Shown here in pieces: positions 25,703 through 34,205 of a stretch of 64,000 nucleotides of DNA (position 1 is the stretch's first letter; every line of letters starts with the position of its first letter). The notes under the pieces are model-generated. The model was not told the origin of the DNA. It saw nothing but the letters and a program-made list of their open reading frames with translations, and did not search any database. Both the position numbers and the translations under genes were made by a program. The stretch is from an uncultured Clostridia bacterium. Lineage in GTDB: Bacteria > Bacillota > Clostridia > Oscillospirales > Acutalibacteraceae. The stretch covers positions 124,001 through 188,000 of the forward strand of contig CALWVT010000003.1 in the NCBI GenBank assembly GCA_944385055.1. Reading direction: 5' to 3'.

Positions 25703-27373
25703 ATGAAGCGGTTATTGGCAGGGCTTTTCTGTTGTTTGCTGCTCTTTTGCGGCGCGGGGGCGCTGGCCGGCTGCAACGCGCAGCAGGCACAGACGATTTC
25801 GCTTTTGCTTTCGGCGGAACCCGCGACGCTCGACCCGCAGATTGCGCACGGCAGCGACGCCGCAACGCTGATCGGCGCGCTGTATGAGGGGCTGTGCCGC
25901 TTGGATGAAAACGGCGACGCCCAGCCCGGCGTTGCCGAAAGCTGGGAGGCAAACAGCACAAATACCCAGTTTACGTTTCATCTGCGCGAAGACGCCGTCT
26001 GGAACGGCAATGTCGCGGCATTGACGGGGGATTCGGATGATACGGCCCCCACGCCCGTCACCGCGTCGGATTTCATCTATGCGTGGCAGCGCGCGCTCGA
26101 CCCCGCGACCGGCAGTACATCCTGCGCGCCGCTTCTGTGCATTGAAAATGCACCGGCCATTCACGCGGGCACGATGGACAAAAGCGCGCTCGGCGTGGAA
26201 GCGCCGGACGATCATACGCTGGTGGTGCACCTTTCGCGCAGCTGCCCCGATTTTCCGGAACAGACGGCTGCCACCGTGTGCATGCCGTGCAGCGCGGATT
26301 TCTTTGCGAGCACGGCCGGCAAATACGGCCTCGAGCGCGTCTCCATTCTGGGAAACGGCCCGTTTGAGATCCGGCGCTACGGCTGGGAACACGGGGTGTC
26401 CCTCTCGATGGCCGCGTCGGACACGTACCGCGGCGAAGCGGAAGCCGTGCCGGGTGCTTTGCAGGTGACGTTCGGCGCCGTGACGGTGGATGCCAGCGAC
26501 AGCGAAGCGGCGCCGCCGGAGGGCACCGATTCGGCGTCGAGTGCGGCCGCGCGCGAGGTCGATACGCTCACGGCGCTTTCCAACGGCCAGATTGACGCCG
26601 CCGCGATTCCCGCTTCACGGGCCGAGGAGGCCGAGGCGGCGGGCCTGACGGTCCAAACCAGCACGGACACGACGTGGGGGCTGTGCTTCCACGCGTCCGG
26701 GAAGTTCTCGTCGGCCGCTTTGCGCCAGGCGTTTTTGCAGGCGCTCGACCGCGAAGCCCTCGAAAGCCTGCTGCCCGCCGGAAGCATCCCGGCGGAGGAC
26801 CCCCTGCCGCCGGACACGCGCTTTGCCGGCGCTTCGTACCGCGACGCGGCGGGCGGCAGCTTTTATATGCGCGAAAGCGATGGGGCGGCGGCCCTTTACC
26901 AAAGTCAGAACCTCGGGGAATTTTCCGTCACGCTTTTGTGCACGGAGGAGAATAAGGAGCTCGCCAGCCAGATGCTCGCGAATTGGAACGAGACGTTTGA
27001 AACGTATTTTAGCCTGGAAGCCGTAGACGAGGAGACGCTGCGCGCGCGCGTGGAGGCCGGCAGCTTCGACGTGGCGCTGTATCCGCTCTCTGCGGAGACG
27101 GCCGACGCCGGCACGGCTTTGTCCCATTTTTTGAGCGGCCAGAACACGAACCCCACCGGGATTTCGGATCCGCAGTTTGATTCCCTGCTGTCCGGCGCCT
27201 CTACGCCCGCAGAGCTTGCGCAGGCTGAAAAACGCCTGTGCGATGCGGCCGTGTTCTATCCGGTCTATTACGTCCGCCATGCATTTGCGGCGGCCCCGGG
27301 TATTAGCGGCGTTTGGATGCACGGCTTCTGCGGCGGCATGGATTTCCTGCACGCACAAAAAGACGGCGGCTGA
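25703..27373 (+). CDS. Oligopeptide ABC transporter substrate-binding lipoprotein (OppA-like), orphan
   Basis: A 556-aa family 5 extracellular solute-binding protein. A lipoprotein signal peptide ends in GALAGC (lipobox, Cys at about 24), so it is anchored to the outer face of the membrane. Family signs are EPATLDPQIAHGSDAATLIGALYEGL-like and the YAWQRALDP motif. It normally delivers peptides to OppBCDF. Here no permease or ATPase gene is adjacent, and a terminator follows, so it either serves a transporter elsewhere or acts in sensing. ATG 25703 follows GGAGGGG; the earlier Met codons lack a signal peptide. Confidence 0.9.
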   Translation: MKRLLAGLFCCLLLFCGAGALAGCNAQQAQTISLLLSAEPATLDPQIAHGSDAATLIGALYEGLCRLDENGDAQPGVAESWEANSTNTQFTFHLREDAVWNGNVAALTGDSDDTAPTPVTASDFIYAWQRALDPATGSTSCAPLLCIENAPAIHAGTMDKSALGVEAPDDHTLVVHLSRSCPDFPEQTAATVCMPCSADFFASTAGKYGLERVSILGNGPFEIRRYGWEHGVSLSMAASDTYRGEAEAVPGALQVTFGAVTVDASDSEAAPPEGTDSASSAAAREVDTLTALSNGQIDAAAIPASRAEEAEAAGLTVQTSTDTTWGLCFHASGKFSSAALRQAFLQALDREALESLLPAGSIPAEDPLPPDTRFAGASYRDAAGGSFYMRESDGAAALYQSQNLGEFSVTLLCTEENKELASQMLANWNETFETYFSLEAVDEETLRARVEAGSFDVALYPLSAETADAGTALSHFLSGQNTNPTGISDPQFDSLLSGASTPAELAQAEKRLCDAAVFYPVYYVRHAFAAAPGISGVWMHGFCGGMDFLHAQKDGG

Positions 27374-27390
27374 CCCGCCCAAACATAAAA

Positions 27391-27442
27391 GGCTCCGGCA
27401 GGAAGCTGCTTTTTCACAGGGCGGCTCCCTGCCGGTTTTTTG
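27391..27442 (+). terminator. Intrinsic terminator after the lipoprotein gene
   Basis: CCGGCAGG (27395-27402) pairs with CCTGCCGG (27428-27435) and is followed by six T. Confidence 0.8.
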
Positions 27443-27473
27443 ATGCTTTCGGCGGGCAGAAACGCGAAAAAAA

Positions 27474-27502
27474 TTGACACATTTCAGGCGTTATGATACA
27501 AT
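27474..27502 (+). promoter_or_regulatory. Strong promoter of trpB2
   Basis: TTGACA (27474-27479), 17-base spacer, TACAAT (27497-27502) with a GATACAAT context. The transcript has a leader of about 60 bases. Confidence 0.85.
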
Positions 27503-27570
27503 CTGCTAAAACGAGAAAGCCAAACGGCCAAAATATGCCGGCCCGGTGCCGGCGGAAAAGGAGTTTTCCA

Positions 27571-28959
27571 ATGCGCGATCAAAGAGATACGAATATCCCC
27601 TATAAAATCTATCTGTCCGAGTCGGAGATGCCAACGCAGTGGTACAACGTCCGTGCGGATATGCAGCATAAGCCCGCGCCGCTGTTAAATCCCGCCACGC
27701 TGCAGCCGATGACCCCCGAGGAGCTGTCGCATGTCTTCTGCGACGAGCTCGTCGCGCAGGAGCTCGACGACACCACCGCGTATTTCGACATTCCAAAGGA
27801 GATCCTCGATTTTTATAAGATGTACCGCCCCTCCCCGCTCGTGCGCGCGTACTGCCTCGAGGAGAAACTGCAGACGCCCGCGAAGATTTACTATAAGTTT
27901 GAGGGCAATAACACGAGCGGCAGCCACAAATTGAACTCCGCAATCGCGCAGGCATACTATGCGAAAAAGCAGGGGTTAAAGGGCGTCACGACGGAAACCG
28001 GCGCCGGCCAGTGGGGCACGGCCCTCGCGATGGCCTGCGCGTTTTTGGACATGGACTGCAAGGTCTATATGGTCAAGGTCAGCTACGAGCAGAAGCCGTT
28101 CCGCCGGGAAGTCATGCGTACGTACGGCGCGAGCGTCACGCCTTCGCCGTCCGACACGACCGCGGTCGGCCGCAAGATTTTAGCGGAGCACCCGGGCACG
28201 AGCGGCAGCCTCGGCTGCGCGATTTCCGAAGCCGTCGAAGCGGCGACGAGCCAGCCCGGATACCGCTATGTCCTCGGCAGCGTGTTAAACCAGGTGCTTT
28301 TGCACCAGTCGGTCATCGGCCTCGAGGCGAAAACGGCGCTGGACAAATACGGGATAAAGCCCGACATCATCATCGGCTGCGCGGGCGGCGGTTCGAATTT
28401 GGGCGGCTTAATTTCCCCGTTTATGGGGGCGCAGCTGCGGGGCGAGGAAACATACCACTTTATCGCGGTCGAGCCGGCGTCGTGCCCGAGCCTGACGCGC
28501 GGGCGGTTCGTCTATGACTACTGCGATACCGGCCGCGTCTGCCCGCTCGCAAAGATGTATACGCTCGGCAGCGGGTTTATCCCGTCGGCAAACCACGCCG
28601 GCGGCCTGCGCTATCACGGCATGAGCCCGGTTGTGTCGCAGCTTTATGACGACGGCCTGATCGAGGCGCGCAGCGTGGAACAGACGGCGGTCTTTGCCGC
28701 GGCCGAGGAATTCGCGCGCATTGAGGGCATCCTGCCCGCGCCCGAAAGCAGCCACGCGATCCGTGTCGCGATCGATGAGGCGATGAAGTGCAAGGAGACC
28801 GGCGAGGAGAAGACGATCCTGTTCGGCCTGACCGGCACGGGTTATTTCGATATGGTCGCATATGGCAAGTATAACGACGGGGAAATGACCGACTCCATCC
28901 CGACCGACGCGGAACTGGAGGCCGGCTTTGCGGGCCTGCCGCCGCAGCCGCAAGCGTAA
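27571..28959 (+). CDS. trpB: TrpB-like pyridoxal-phosphate enzyme (TrpB2)
   Basis: A 462-aa enzyme of the TrpB2 branch, longer than the usual 400-aa tryptophan synthase beta chain. Lys120 in NNTSGSHKLNSA is the PLP lysine, TETGAGQWGTALA is the catalytic loop, and CAGGGSNLGG binds the phosphate. It joins indole and serine to make tryptophan; TrpB2 enzymes can work without TrpA. No other trp gene lies nearby, so it is an orphan that may salvage indole or process a related substrate. ATG 27571 follows AAAAGGAG. Confidence 0.93.
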   Translation: MRDQRDTNIPYKIYLSESEMPTQWYNVRADMQHKPAPLLNPATLQPMTPEELSHVFCDELVAQELDDTTAYFDIPKEILDFYKMYRPSPLVRAYCLEEKLQTPAKIYYKFEGNNTSGSHKLNSAIAQAYYAKKQGLKGVTTETGAGQWGTALAMACAFLDMDCKVYMVKVSYEQKPFRREVMRTYGASVTPSPSDTTAVGRKILAEHPGTSGSLGCAISEAVEAATSQPGYRYVLGSVLNQVLLHQSVIGLEAKTALDKYGIKPDIIIGCAGGGSNLGGLISPFMGAQLRGEETYHFIAVEPASCPSLTRGRFVYDYCDTGRVCPLAKMYTLGSGFIPSANHAGGLRYHGMSPVVSQLYDDGLIEARSVEQTAVFAAAEEFARIEGILPAPESSHAIRVAIDEAMKCKETGEEKTILFGLTGTGYFDMVAYGKYNDGEMTDSIPTDAELEAGFAGLPPQPQA

Positions 28960-28968
28960 CCGGTGCGC

Positions 28969-28997
28969 TTGACACGGGGCAGGGCCTGTGTTAAAAT
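28969..28997 (+). promoter_or_regulatory. Promoter of the leader-controlled PPOX/MATE unit
   Basis: TTGACA (28969-28974), 17-base spacer, TAAAAT (28992-28997), with transcription expected near 29004. Confidence 0.8.
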
Positions 28998-29022
28998 AAC
29001 AGAAACTTTTTAAAAAACCATT

Positions 29023-29125
29023 GCGCTTGCCGCCGGGGAAGCGCTTTGCGCCGCAGCTTTTATCGTTAGGCCCAAGCAGATAAAAGCACTGCGGCGCTTT
29101 TCTTTTGCGGCGGCGCAAAAAGGAG
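29023..29125 (+). promoter_or_regulatory. Candidate attenuator or riboswitch-like leader
   Basis: The transcribed leader holds a small hairpin (GCGCTT 29023-29028 with AAGCGC 29039-29044) and then a long terminator helix: GCGCCGCAGCTTTTATC (29048-29064) with GATAAAAG-CA-CTGCGGCGC (29079-29097), followed by TTTTCTTTT. A competing helix is possible between TTGCGCCGC (29046-29054) and GCGGCGCAA (29110-29118), just before the AAGGAG ribosome site. I do not recognise a known riboswitch core. It could also be a small RNA. Confidence 0.6.
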
Positions 29126-29134
29126 CGATGTTTG

Positions 29135-29614
29135 ATGAAGCCTTATCTGATGCGAAGGGCCCGCCAGGCGCTCTCGGACGCGGCGTGTGCGGCCGTTTTA
29201 AAGCGCGCGACGTCCGGCGTGCTGGCACTTTCCGAAAAAGACGGCACGCCGTATGCGGTGCCGCTGAGTTTTGTGGACGATGGGAATGCGCTGTATTTTC
29301 ACTGTGCGAAGGAGGGCCGCAAGCTCGACGTGATTGCCCAGAACCCGCGGGCGGCATTCTGCGCCGTTGGCCGCGACGACGTGCGGCCCGAGGCGTTTAC
29401 GACGCGCTACGAGAGCGTGACGGTCTTCGGGAAAATTTCCATTGTGGAAGACGACGCCGAAAAGCGCCGTGCGGCCTTGCTATTGTGCGATAAATATGCA
29501 CCTGAATCCTCCGAGGCGGACCGCGCGGCGGAGCTTTCGCAGTATTGGAATGCCTTGTGTGTGCTCAAACTTTCAAAAGATGCCGTGACGGGGAAAGCGT
29601 CGCGCAACACGTAA
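29135..29614 (+). CDS. Pyridoxamine 5'-phosphate oxidase family protein (NimA-like)
   Basis: A 159-aa split-barrel flavoprotein of the PPOX/nitroimidazole reductase group. Signs are the N-terminal helix, TSGVLALSEKDGTPYAVPLSF, LYFHCAKEGRKLDVI and CAVGRDDV, as in NimA-type proteins. It probably binds FMN or haem and reduces small molecules. ATG 29135 is used; ATG 29128 lies in another frame and too near AAGGAG. The MATE exporter starts 31 bases after its stop, which suggests a joint role in detoxification. Confidence 0.87.
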   Translation: MKPYLMRRARQALSDAACAAVLKRATSGVLALSEKDGTPYAVPLSFVDDGNALYFHCAKEGRKLDVIAQNPRAAFCAVGRDDVRPEAFTTRYESVTVFGKISIVEDDAEKRRAALLLCDKYAPESSEADRAAELSQYWNALCVLKLSKDAVTGKASRNT

Positions 29615-29645
29615 AGCAATTGACGAAACGGGAAGGGGAGGCCAT

Positions 29646-31043
29646 ATGGAAAAGACAAGCTATTTTCGAACCTTTTGCAAATATACCTCTTTGAATGTCC
29701 TCGGCATGCTCGCGCTGTCGTGCTATATTTTGGCCGATACATTCTTTGTGTCGCAGCGCATGGGCGCAAACGGTCTGGCTGCGTTAAACCTGGCCGTGCC
29801 GGTGTACAATTTCTTAAATGGCACGGGGCTTATGCTCGGCATGGGCGCGGCGACGCACTATTCCATCGCGAAAAGCCAGGGGAATGACCGCGAAGCGGAC
29901 CGGTATTTTACGCATGCCGTGGCGCTCGTGTGCGGGTTCACCGCTTTGTATGTGGTGCTCGGCCTCTTTTTCCCGGGCCCGATTGTGCGGCTGTTCGGCG
30001 CGTCGGGCGAAGTGTACGGGATGTCGGAGACATACTTGCAGACGCTTCTGCTTTTTTCGCCGGCATTTTTGCTCAACAATACCCTGTTGTGCTTTGTGCG
30101 CAACGACGGCGCGCCGCAGCTTTCGATGGCCGGCATGATTACCGGCAGCCTTTCGAATGTCGTGCTCGACTGGGTCTTCATGTACCCGCTGGGGCTTGGC
30201 ATTTTCGGCGCGGCGTTCGCGACGGGCTTGGCGCCGGTTATCAGCATCGCGGTCATGGCGCCGCACTGGCTCTCCCGCAAGAAGGGCTTCCATCTTCGCA
30301 AAGAACGCCTGCGGCCGGGCCATTTTGCCGGCATTTTAAAGAGCGGCGTGCCGTCGCTCGTGACGGAGGCCTCTTCGGGCATCGTGATGATTGCGTTTAA
30401 CGCGCTGTTTTTGCAGCTTTCCGGCAATACGGGCGTCGCGGCGTACGGCGTGGTCGCGAACCTGGCGCTCGTCGCCGTGTCGATCTTTACGGGCATCTCC
30501 CAGGGCGTGCAGCCGCTGTTCAGCCGTGCCTGGGGGGCGCAGGACCACCGCACACTGCAGAAAAATCTGCGCTATGCGGTTGTGTGTGCCCTGGTCTTTT
30601 CGGCTGCACTCTATGTAGTCGTCTTCCTATTTGCGCGGCCGCTGACGGCTGTCTTTAACAGCGGGGCGGATCCGACGCTGCAGGCACTGGCCGAACCCGG
30701 CATGCGGCTTTATTTCTTGGCCTGCCCGTTTGTCGGCATCAATGTAGTACTGTCCGTCTATTTTACTTCGACGGAACATCCGGGCCCCGCACAGCTATTG
30801 TCGCTGTTGTACGGCTTCCTCGTGCTGCTGCCGATGGTGTTCCTGCTTTCGGCTGCCGGCGGCGTGACGGGCACGTGGTGTGCGTATCCGGCCACGCACG
30901 CGCTGGTGTGTGTGGTCGGCCTGCTCCTTTTCAGGCGTCTGCACAAAAAACATTCGCAAAAGCCCCTTCCCAATCCGGACAATAAAGCCAGCCAAAAAGG
31001 CGGCGCACCGCTGCAGTCCGCAGCCGTGTGCCGCCTTTTTTAG
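29646..31043 (+). CDS. MATE family multidrug exporter
   Basis: A 465-aa transporter with about 12 hydrophobic helices in two similar halves. MATE marks include the start (LGMLALSCYILADTFFV), GTGLMLGMGAATHYSIAKSQG and the mid-protein GVPSLVTEASSGIVMI. It exports drugs or metabolites using Na+ or H+ gradients. GGGAAGGGGAGG precedes the ATG. The C-terminal coding bases form half of a bidirectional terminator. It shares a transcript with the PPOX protein. Confidence 0.93.
   Translation: MEKTSYFRTFCKYTSLNVLGMLALSCYILADTFFVSQRMGANGLAALNLAVPVYNFLNGTGLMLGMGAATHYSIAKSQGNDREADRYFTHAVALVCGFTALYVVLGLFFPGPIVRLFGASGEVYGMSETYLQTLLLFSPAFLLNNTLLCFVRNDGAPQLSMAGMITGSLSNVVLDWVFMYPLGLGIFGAAFATGLAPVISIAVMAPHWLSRKKGFHLRKERLRPGHFAGILKSGVPSLVTEASSGIVMIAFNALFLQLSGNTGVAAYGVVANLALVAVSIFTGISQGVQPLFSRAWGAQDHRTLQKNLRYAVVCALVFSAALYVVVFLFARPLTAVFNSGADPTLQALAEPGMRLYFLACPFVGINVVLSVYFTSTEHPGPAQLLSLLYGFLVLLPMVFLLSAAGGVTGTWCAYPATHALVCVVGLLLFRRLHKKHSQKPLPNPDNKASQKGGAPLQSAAVCRLF
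30994..31042. terminator. Bidirectional terminator between MATE gene and glpK
   Basis: AAAAAGGCGGCGCAC (30994-31008) pairs with GTGTGCCGCCTTTTTT (31026-31041). T tracts follow on both strands, so it ends both converging transcripts. It overlaps the last MATE codons. Confidence 0.85.
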
Positions 31044-31071
31044 CATCAAATGGAGTACGAAAAATTCGGAA

Positions 31072-32562
31072 TTACAGGTCTTTGGCCCAGCCAAGGCTGC
31101 GGCCGACCGCGCGGTGCCAGCCTTTTAAAAGGTGTTCGGCTTCGGCGGGATCCATGTTTGGCGTAAAGACCGTGTCGCATTTCCACAGCCCTTCAATTTC
31201 CCGGAGATCCTTCCATACGCCGACGGCGAGCCCCGCAAGGTATGCCGCGCCCAAGCCCGTCGTCTCGCGGATGGCCGGCCGGCGAACGGGTTTATTTAAA
31301 ATATCCGCCTGGAACTGCATCAGGAAATGGTCGCGGCTCGCACCGCCGTCGGCCTTTAACGACGACAGCGGCAGCCCCGTGTCGGCTTCCATCGCATGGA
31401 CGAGGTCCCATACGCCATAGGCGATCGATTCCTGCGCCGCACGCACAATGTGTTCGCGTTTCGTGCCGCGCGTGATGCCGACTAAGCAGCCGCGCGCGTA
31501 CATATCCCAGTACGGCGCGCCGAGTCCCGTAAAGGCCGGCACCAGATAGACGCCGCCGTTATCCTTGACCTTCTGCGCGTAGTATTCGGCGTCGCGGCTG
31601 TCCGGGAAAAAGCGCAGCTCATCGCGCAGCCACTGGATGACGGCGCCGCCGACGAAGACGGAGCCCTCCAACGCGTAGCGCACGCGGCTGTCCGGCGACG
31701 CGGCGATCGTCGTCAAAAGGCCGTTTTTGCTCGCAAACGGCGTTTCGCCCGTGTTCATCAACAGGAAGCAGCCGGTTCCATACGTATTCTTTGCGTCGCC
31801 GGGGGCAAAACACGTCTGGCCGAACAGCGCCGCCTGCTGGTCGCCTGCGATGCCCGCAATCGGGATTTGCACGCCCTGCAGTTCCGTATAGCCGAAAATG
31901 CCGCAGCTTGGCCGCACCTCGGGCAGCATCGCCCGCGGGATATCGAGCGCTTCTAACAGTTCATCGTCCCAGTCGAGCTTATGGATGTCATAGAGCATCG
32001 TGCGGGAAGCGTTTGTATAATCCGTCGCGTGGACTTTCCCGTTTGTGAGCTTCCACAACAGCCACGTGTCGACCGTGCCGAACAGGATTTCTCCGCGCTT
32101 TGCCTTGTCGCGCGCGCCCTCGACGTGGTCTAGGATCCATTTGATCTTCGTGCCGGAAAAGTACGCGTCCGGCAGAAGGCCCGTCGCCTGACGGATGTGC
32201 TCCTCCATGCCGTCGGCGACGAGGCGGTCGACGAGCGGCGCCGTGCGCCGGCACTGCCAGACGATCGCGTTGTAAATCGGCCGGCCGGTCGATTTATCCC
32301 ACAAAATCGTCGTCTCGCGTTGGTTCGTGATGCCGATTGCCGCAATCTCTTTGGGGGAAATGCCGGTCTGTGCGAGCAGCTCGACCATGACGCCGTACTG
32401 CGAAGACCAGATTTCCATTGCATCGTGCTCAACCCAGCCCTCGTGCGGGTAGATCTGCGAGAATTCCCGCTGGTTGACGGCCAGGATGTTCTGCTCCTCG
32501 TCGAATAACAGCACGCGGGAGCTTGTGGTGCCTTGGTCCAGGGCGAGGATGTAGCTTGCCAT
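31072..32562 (-). CDS. glpK: Glycerol kinase
   Basis: A 496-aa FGGY kinase that converts glycerol and ATP to glycerol-3-phosphate. Family marks: [13 protein letters not shown] at the N-terminus, [41 protein letters not shown] and the ATP site [29 protein letters not shown] precedes the ATG. It is the last gene of the glp operon (glpP, two FAD enzymes, DUF1667 protein, glpK). It supplies the substrate for the dehydrogenase encoded upstream. Confidence 0.97.
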   Translation of the reverse strand: MASYILALDQGTTSSRVLLFDEEQNILAVNQREFSQIYPHEGWVEHDAMEIWSSQYGVMVELLAQTGISPKEIAAIGITNQRETTILWDKSTGRPIYNAIVWQCRRTAPLVDRLVADGMEEHIRQATGLLPDAYFSGTKIKWILDHVEGARDKAKRGEILFGTVDTWLLWKLTNGKVHATDYTNASRTMLYDIHKLDWDDELLEALDIPRAMLPEVRPSCGIFGYTELQGVQIPIAGIAGDQQAALFGQTCFAPGDAKNTYGTGCFLLMNTGETPFASKNGLLTTIAASPDSRVRYALEGSVFVGGAVIQWLRDELRFFPDSRDAEYYAQKVKDNGGVYLVPAFTGLGAPYWDMYARGCLVGITRGTKREHIVRAAQESIAYGVWDLVHAMEADTGLPLSSLKADGGASRDHFLMQFQADILNKPVRRPAIRETTGLGAAYLAGLAVGVWKDLREIEGLWKCDTVFTPNMDPAEAEHLLKGWHRAVGRSLGWAKDL

Positions 32563-32577
32563 GTCGGAACCTCCTTT

Positions 32578-32940
32578 TTACGCGGGTGCTTTGGCGGGCA
32601 TCGCGCGCGTCGCGATGAAGGAAGCGCCGCTGCCGCAGACGTCTTCCAAAATGACCTGTCCGAGCTTTATGGGCGCTTTTACGGTGATGCCGTCGAGCGC
32701 GCGCGCCGCTTCGCGCAAAAGCGCCTTCGGCACCGCACGGTCCGTTTTGACCGGGCAGCGCGGGTAAAGCCCATTTTCACAGCGCACGGTCGAGGTGACG
32801 GTGCGGGTGGGGTTAATCAATTCAGTCTTGCCGTACGCCGCGCCGCGCGGGCAGCTGTTGCCGGAGACCGCGTAGCCGTTTTCGTCATCCACATGCAGGT
32901 GGCAGCCGCGCGGGCAGACGATGCAGATCAGTTCTTTCAT
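32578..32940 (-). CDS. DUF1667 protein (glycerol-3-phosphate operon subunit)
   Basis: A 120-aa protein starting MKELICIVCPRGCHLHVD with four Cys in two CxxC-type settings (CIVCPRGC, GNSCPRG, CENGLYPRCPVKTD), which suggests a bound metal or iron-sulfur group. DUF1667 proteins are regularly encoded after the two FAD oxidoreductases in clostridial glp operons and may carry electrons like GlpB/GlpC. AAAGGAGGG precedes the ATG at 32940. Its ATG overlaps the stop of the FAD gene (ATGA). Confidence 0.9.
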   Translation of the reverse strand: MKELICIVCPRGCHLHVDDENGYAVSGNSCPRGAAYGKTELINPTRTVTSTVRCENGLYPRCPVKTDRAVPKALLREAARALDGITVKAPIKLGQVILEDVCGSGASFIATRAMPAKAPA

Positions 32941-34205
32941 TGGGCAGTCCCTCCTTTCGCGCGGACGGAAACCGTGAGGCTTCCAGCCGCCTTGTCGAGC
33001 AGCACTTTTGGCAGTGCAATGCATTCCATCTCGCCGGGCGCCACGTGGTCGCGTGCAAAGCGTGCGATCGGTGTGCCTTCGCTTTCGACGAGGATTTCGC
33101 TTTCCTGCCCCGCTTCGCGCACGCGGAAGAACACGTTGCAGCGGTTTTCCACGTTTTGCGGGCGGATGTGCTGCGGCACCGTGTAGCTGACATTTTCGCC
33201 GGTCTTCACTTCCAGGACGGGGCCGCCCTTTGCGCCGCCTTCCAAGACGTAGCGCGCCGCGGCCCGGCCGGCTTCTTCGCTTTCGGCCGTCACGTAGTCG
33301 ACGAGGTCGTGCACGTGCGCGACGTTGCCGCAGGTGAAGACGCCGGGAATCGACGTCTCCAGGTTTTCATAGACGACGGCACCGTTCGTGCGCCGGTCCA
33401 TCTCGATACCGGCCATGCGCGTGAGCTCGTTTTCGGGGATTAAGCCGACCGACAGCAGGAGCGTGTCGCAGTCAAAGACCATCTCCGTGCCGGGGATCGG
33501 GTTGCGGTGTTCGTCAACCTTCGAGACGACAACCTGCTCGACGCGGTCGCGCCCGCGGATGTCCGTCACCGTGTGCGACAGGTACAGCGGGATCTCGTAG
33601 TCGTTTAAGCACTGGACAATGTTGCGGTTTAATCCGCCCGGATGCGGCATGACCTCGACACACGCGAGGACCTTTGCCCCTTCGAGCGTCATGCGCCGCG
33701 CCATGATCAGGCCGATGTCGCCGCTGCCGAGGATCACGACGCGGCGTCCGGGCAGGAAGCCTTCCATATTGACGTAGCGCTGTGCGGCGCCGGCCGTGAA
33801 GATGCCGGCCGGCCGCGTGCCGGGGATGCCGATCGCGCCGCGCGTGCGCTCGCGGCAGCCCATCGCCAGAATGACACTCTTCGCGCGCTCAACGCGATAG
33901 CCGGTTTTGGCGCCCATCATGTGGACTTCGCGCTCCGGCGTCAAGGCGAGCACCATCGTATCCGTGCGCACCTCTACGCCCGTCTTCGAGAGCTGCTCGA
34001 TGAACCGCCCGGCGTATTCGGGGCCGGTCAATTCCTCGTGGAAATGGTGCAGCCCGAAGCCGTTGTGGATGCACTGGTTTAAAATGCCGCCGAGTTCGCG
34101 GTCACGCTCGACGAGCAGGATGTGCTTTAAGCCGCTTTCCCACGCGGCACAGGCCGCAGCCAGGCCCGCCGGCCCGCCGCCGATTACGAGTAAATCATAC
34201 ACCAT
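32937..34205 (-). CDS. NAD(P)/FAD-dependent oxidoreductase of the glp operon
   Basis: A 422-aa flavoprotein with the FAD dinucleotide motif DLLVIGGGPAGLAAA at the N-terminus, a second NAD(P)-binding motif near VVILGSGDIGLIMARRM, and a C-terminal extension. It resembles the pyridine-nucleotide partner that works with GlpA-like dehydrogenases and a DUF1667 protein, probably passing electrons from glycerol-3-phosphate oxidation to NAD or a quinone-free acceptor. ATG 34205 is chosen after GGGAGG; a longer frame to 34229 lacks this. It overlaps the GlpA-like gene by 11 bases and the DUF1667 gene by four. Confidence 0.9.
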   Translation of the reverse strand: MVYDLLVIGGGPAGLAAACAAWESGLKHILLVERDRELGGILNQCIHNGFGLHHFHEELTGPEYAGRFIEQLSKTGVEVRTDTMVLALTPEREVHMMGAKTGYRVERAKSVILAMGCRERTRGAIGIPGTRPAGIFTAGAAQRYVNMEGFLPGRRVVILGSGDIGLIMARRMTLEGAKVLACVEVMPHPGGLNRNIVQCLNDYEIPLYLSHTVTDIRGRDRVEQVVVSKVDEHRNPIPGTEMVFDCDTLLLSVGLIPENELTRMAGIEMDRRTNGAVVYENLETSIPGVFTCGNVAHVHDLVDYVTAESEEAGRAAARYVLEGGAKGGPVLEVKTGENVSYTVPQHIRPQNVENRCNVFFRVREAGQESEILVESEGTPIARFARDHVAPGEMECIALPKVLLDKAAGSLTVSVRAKGGTAQ

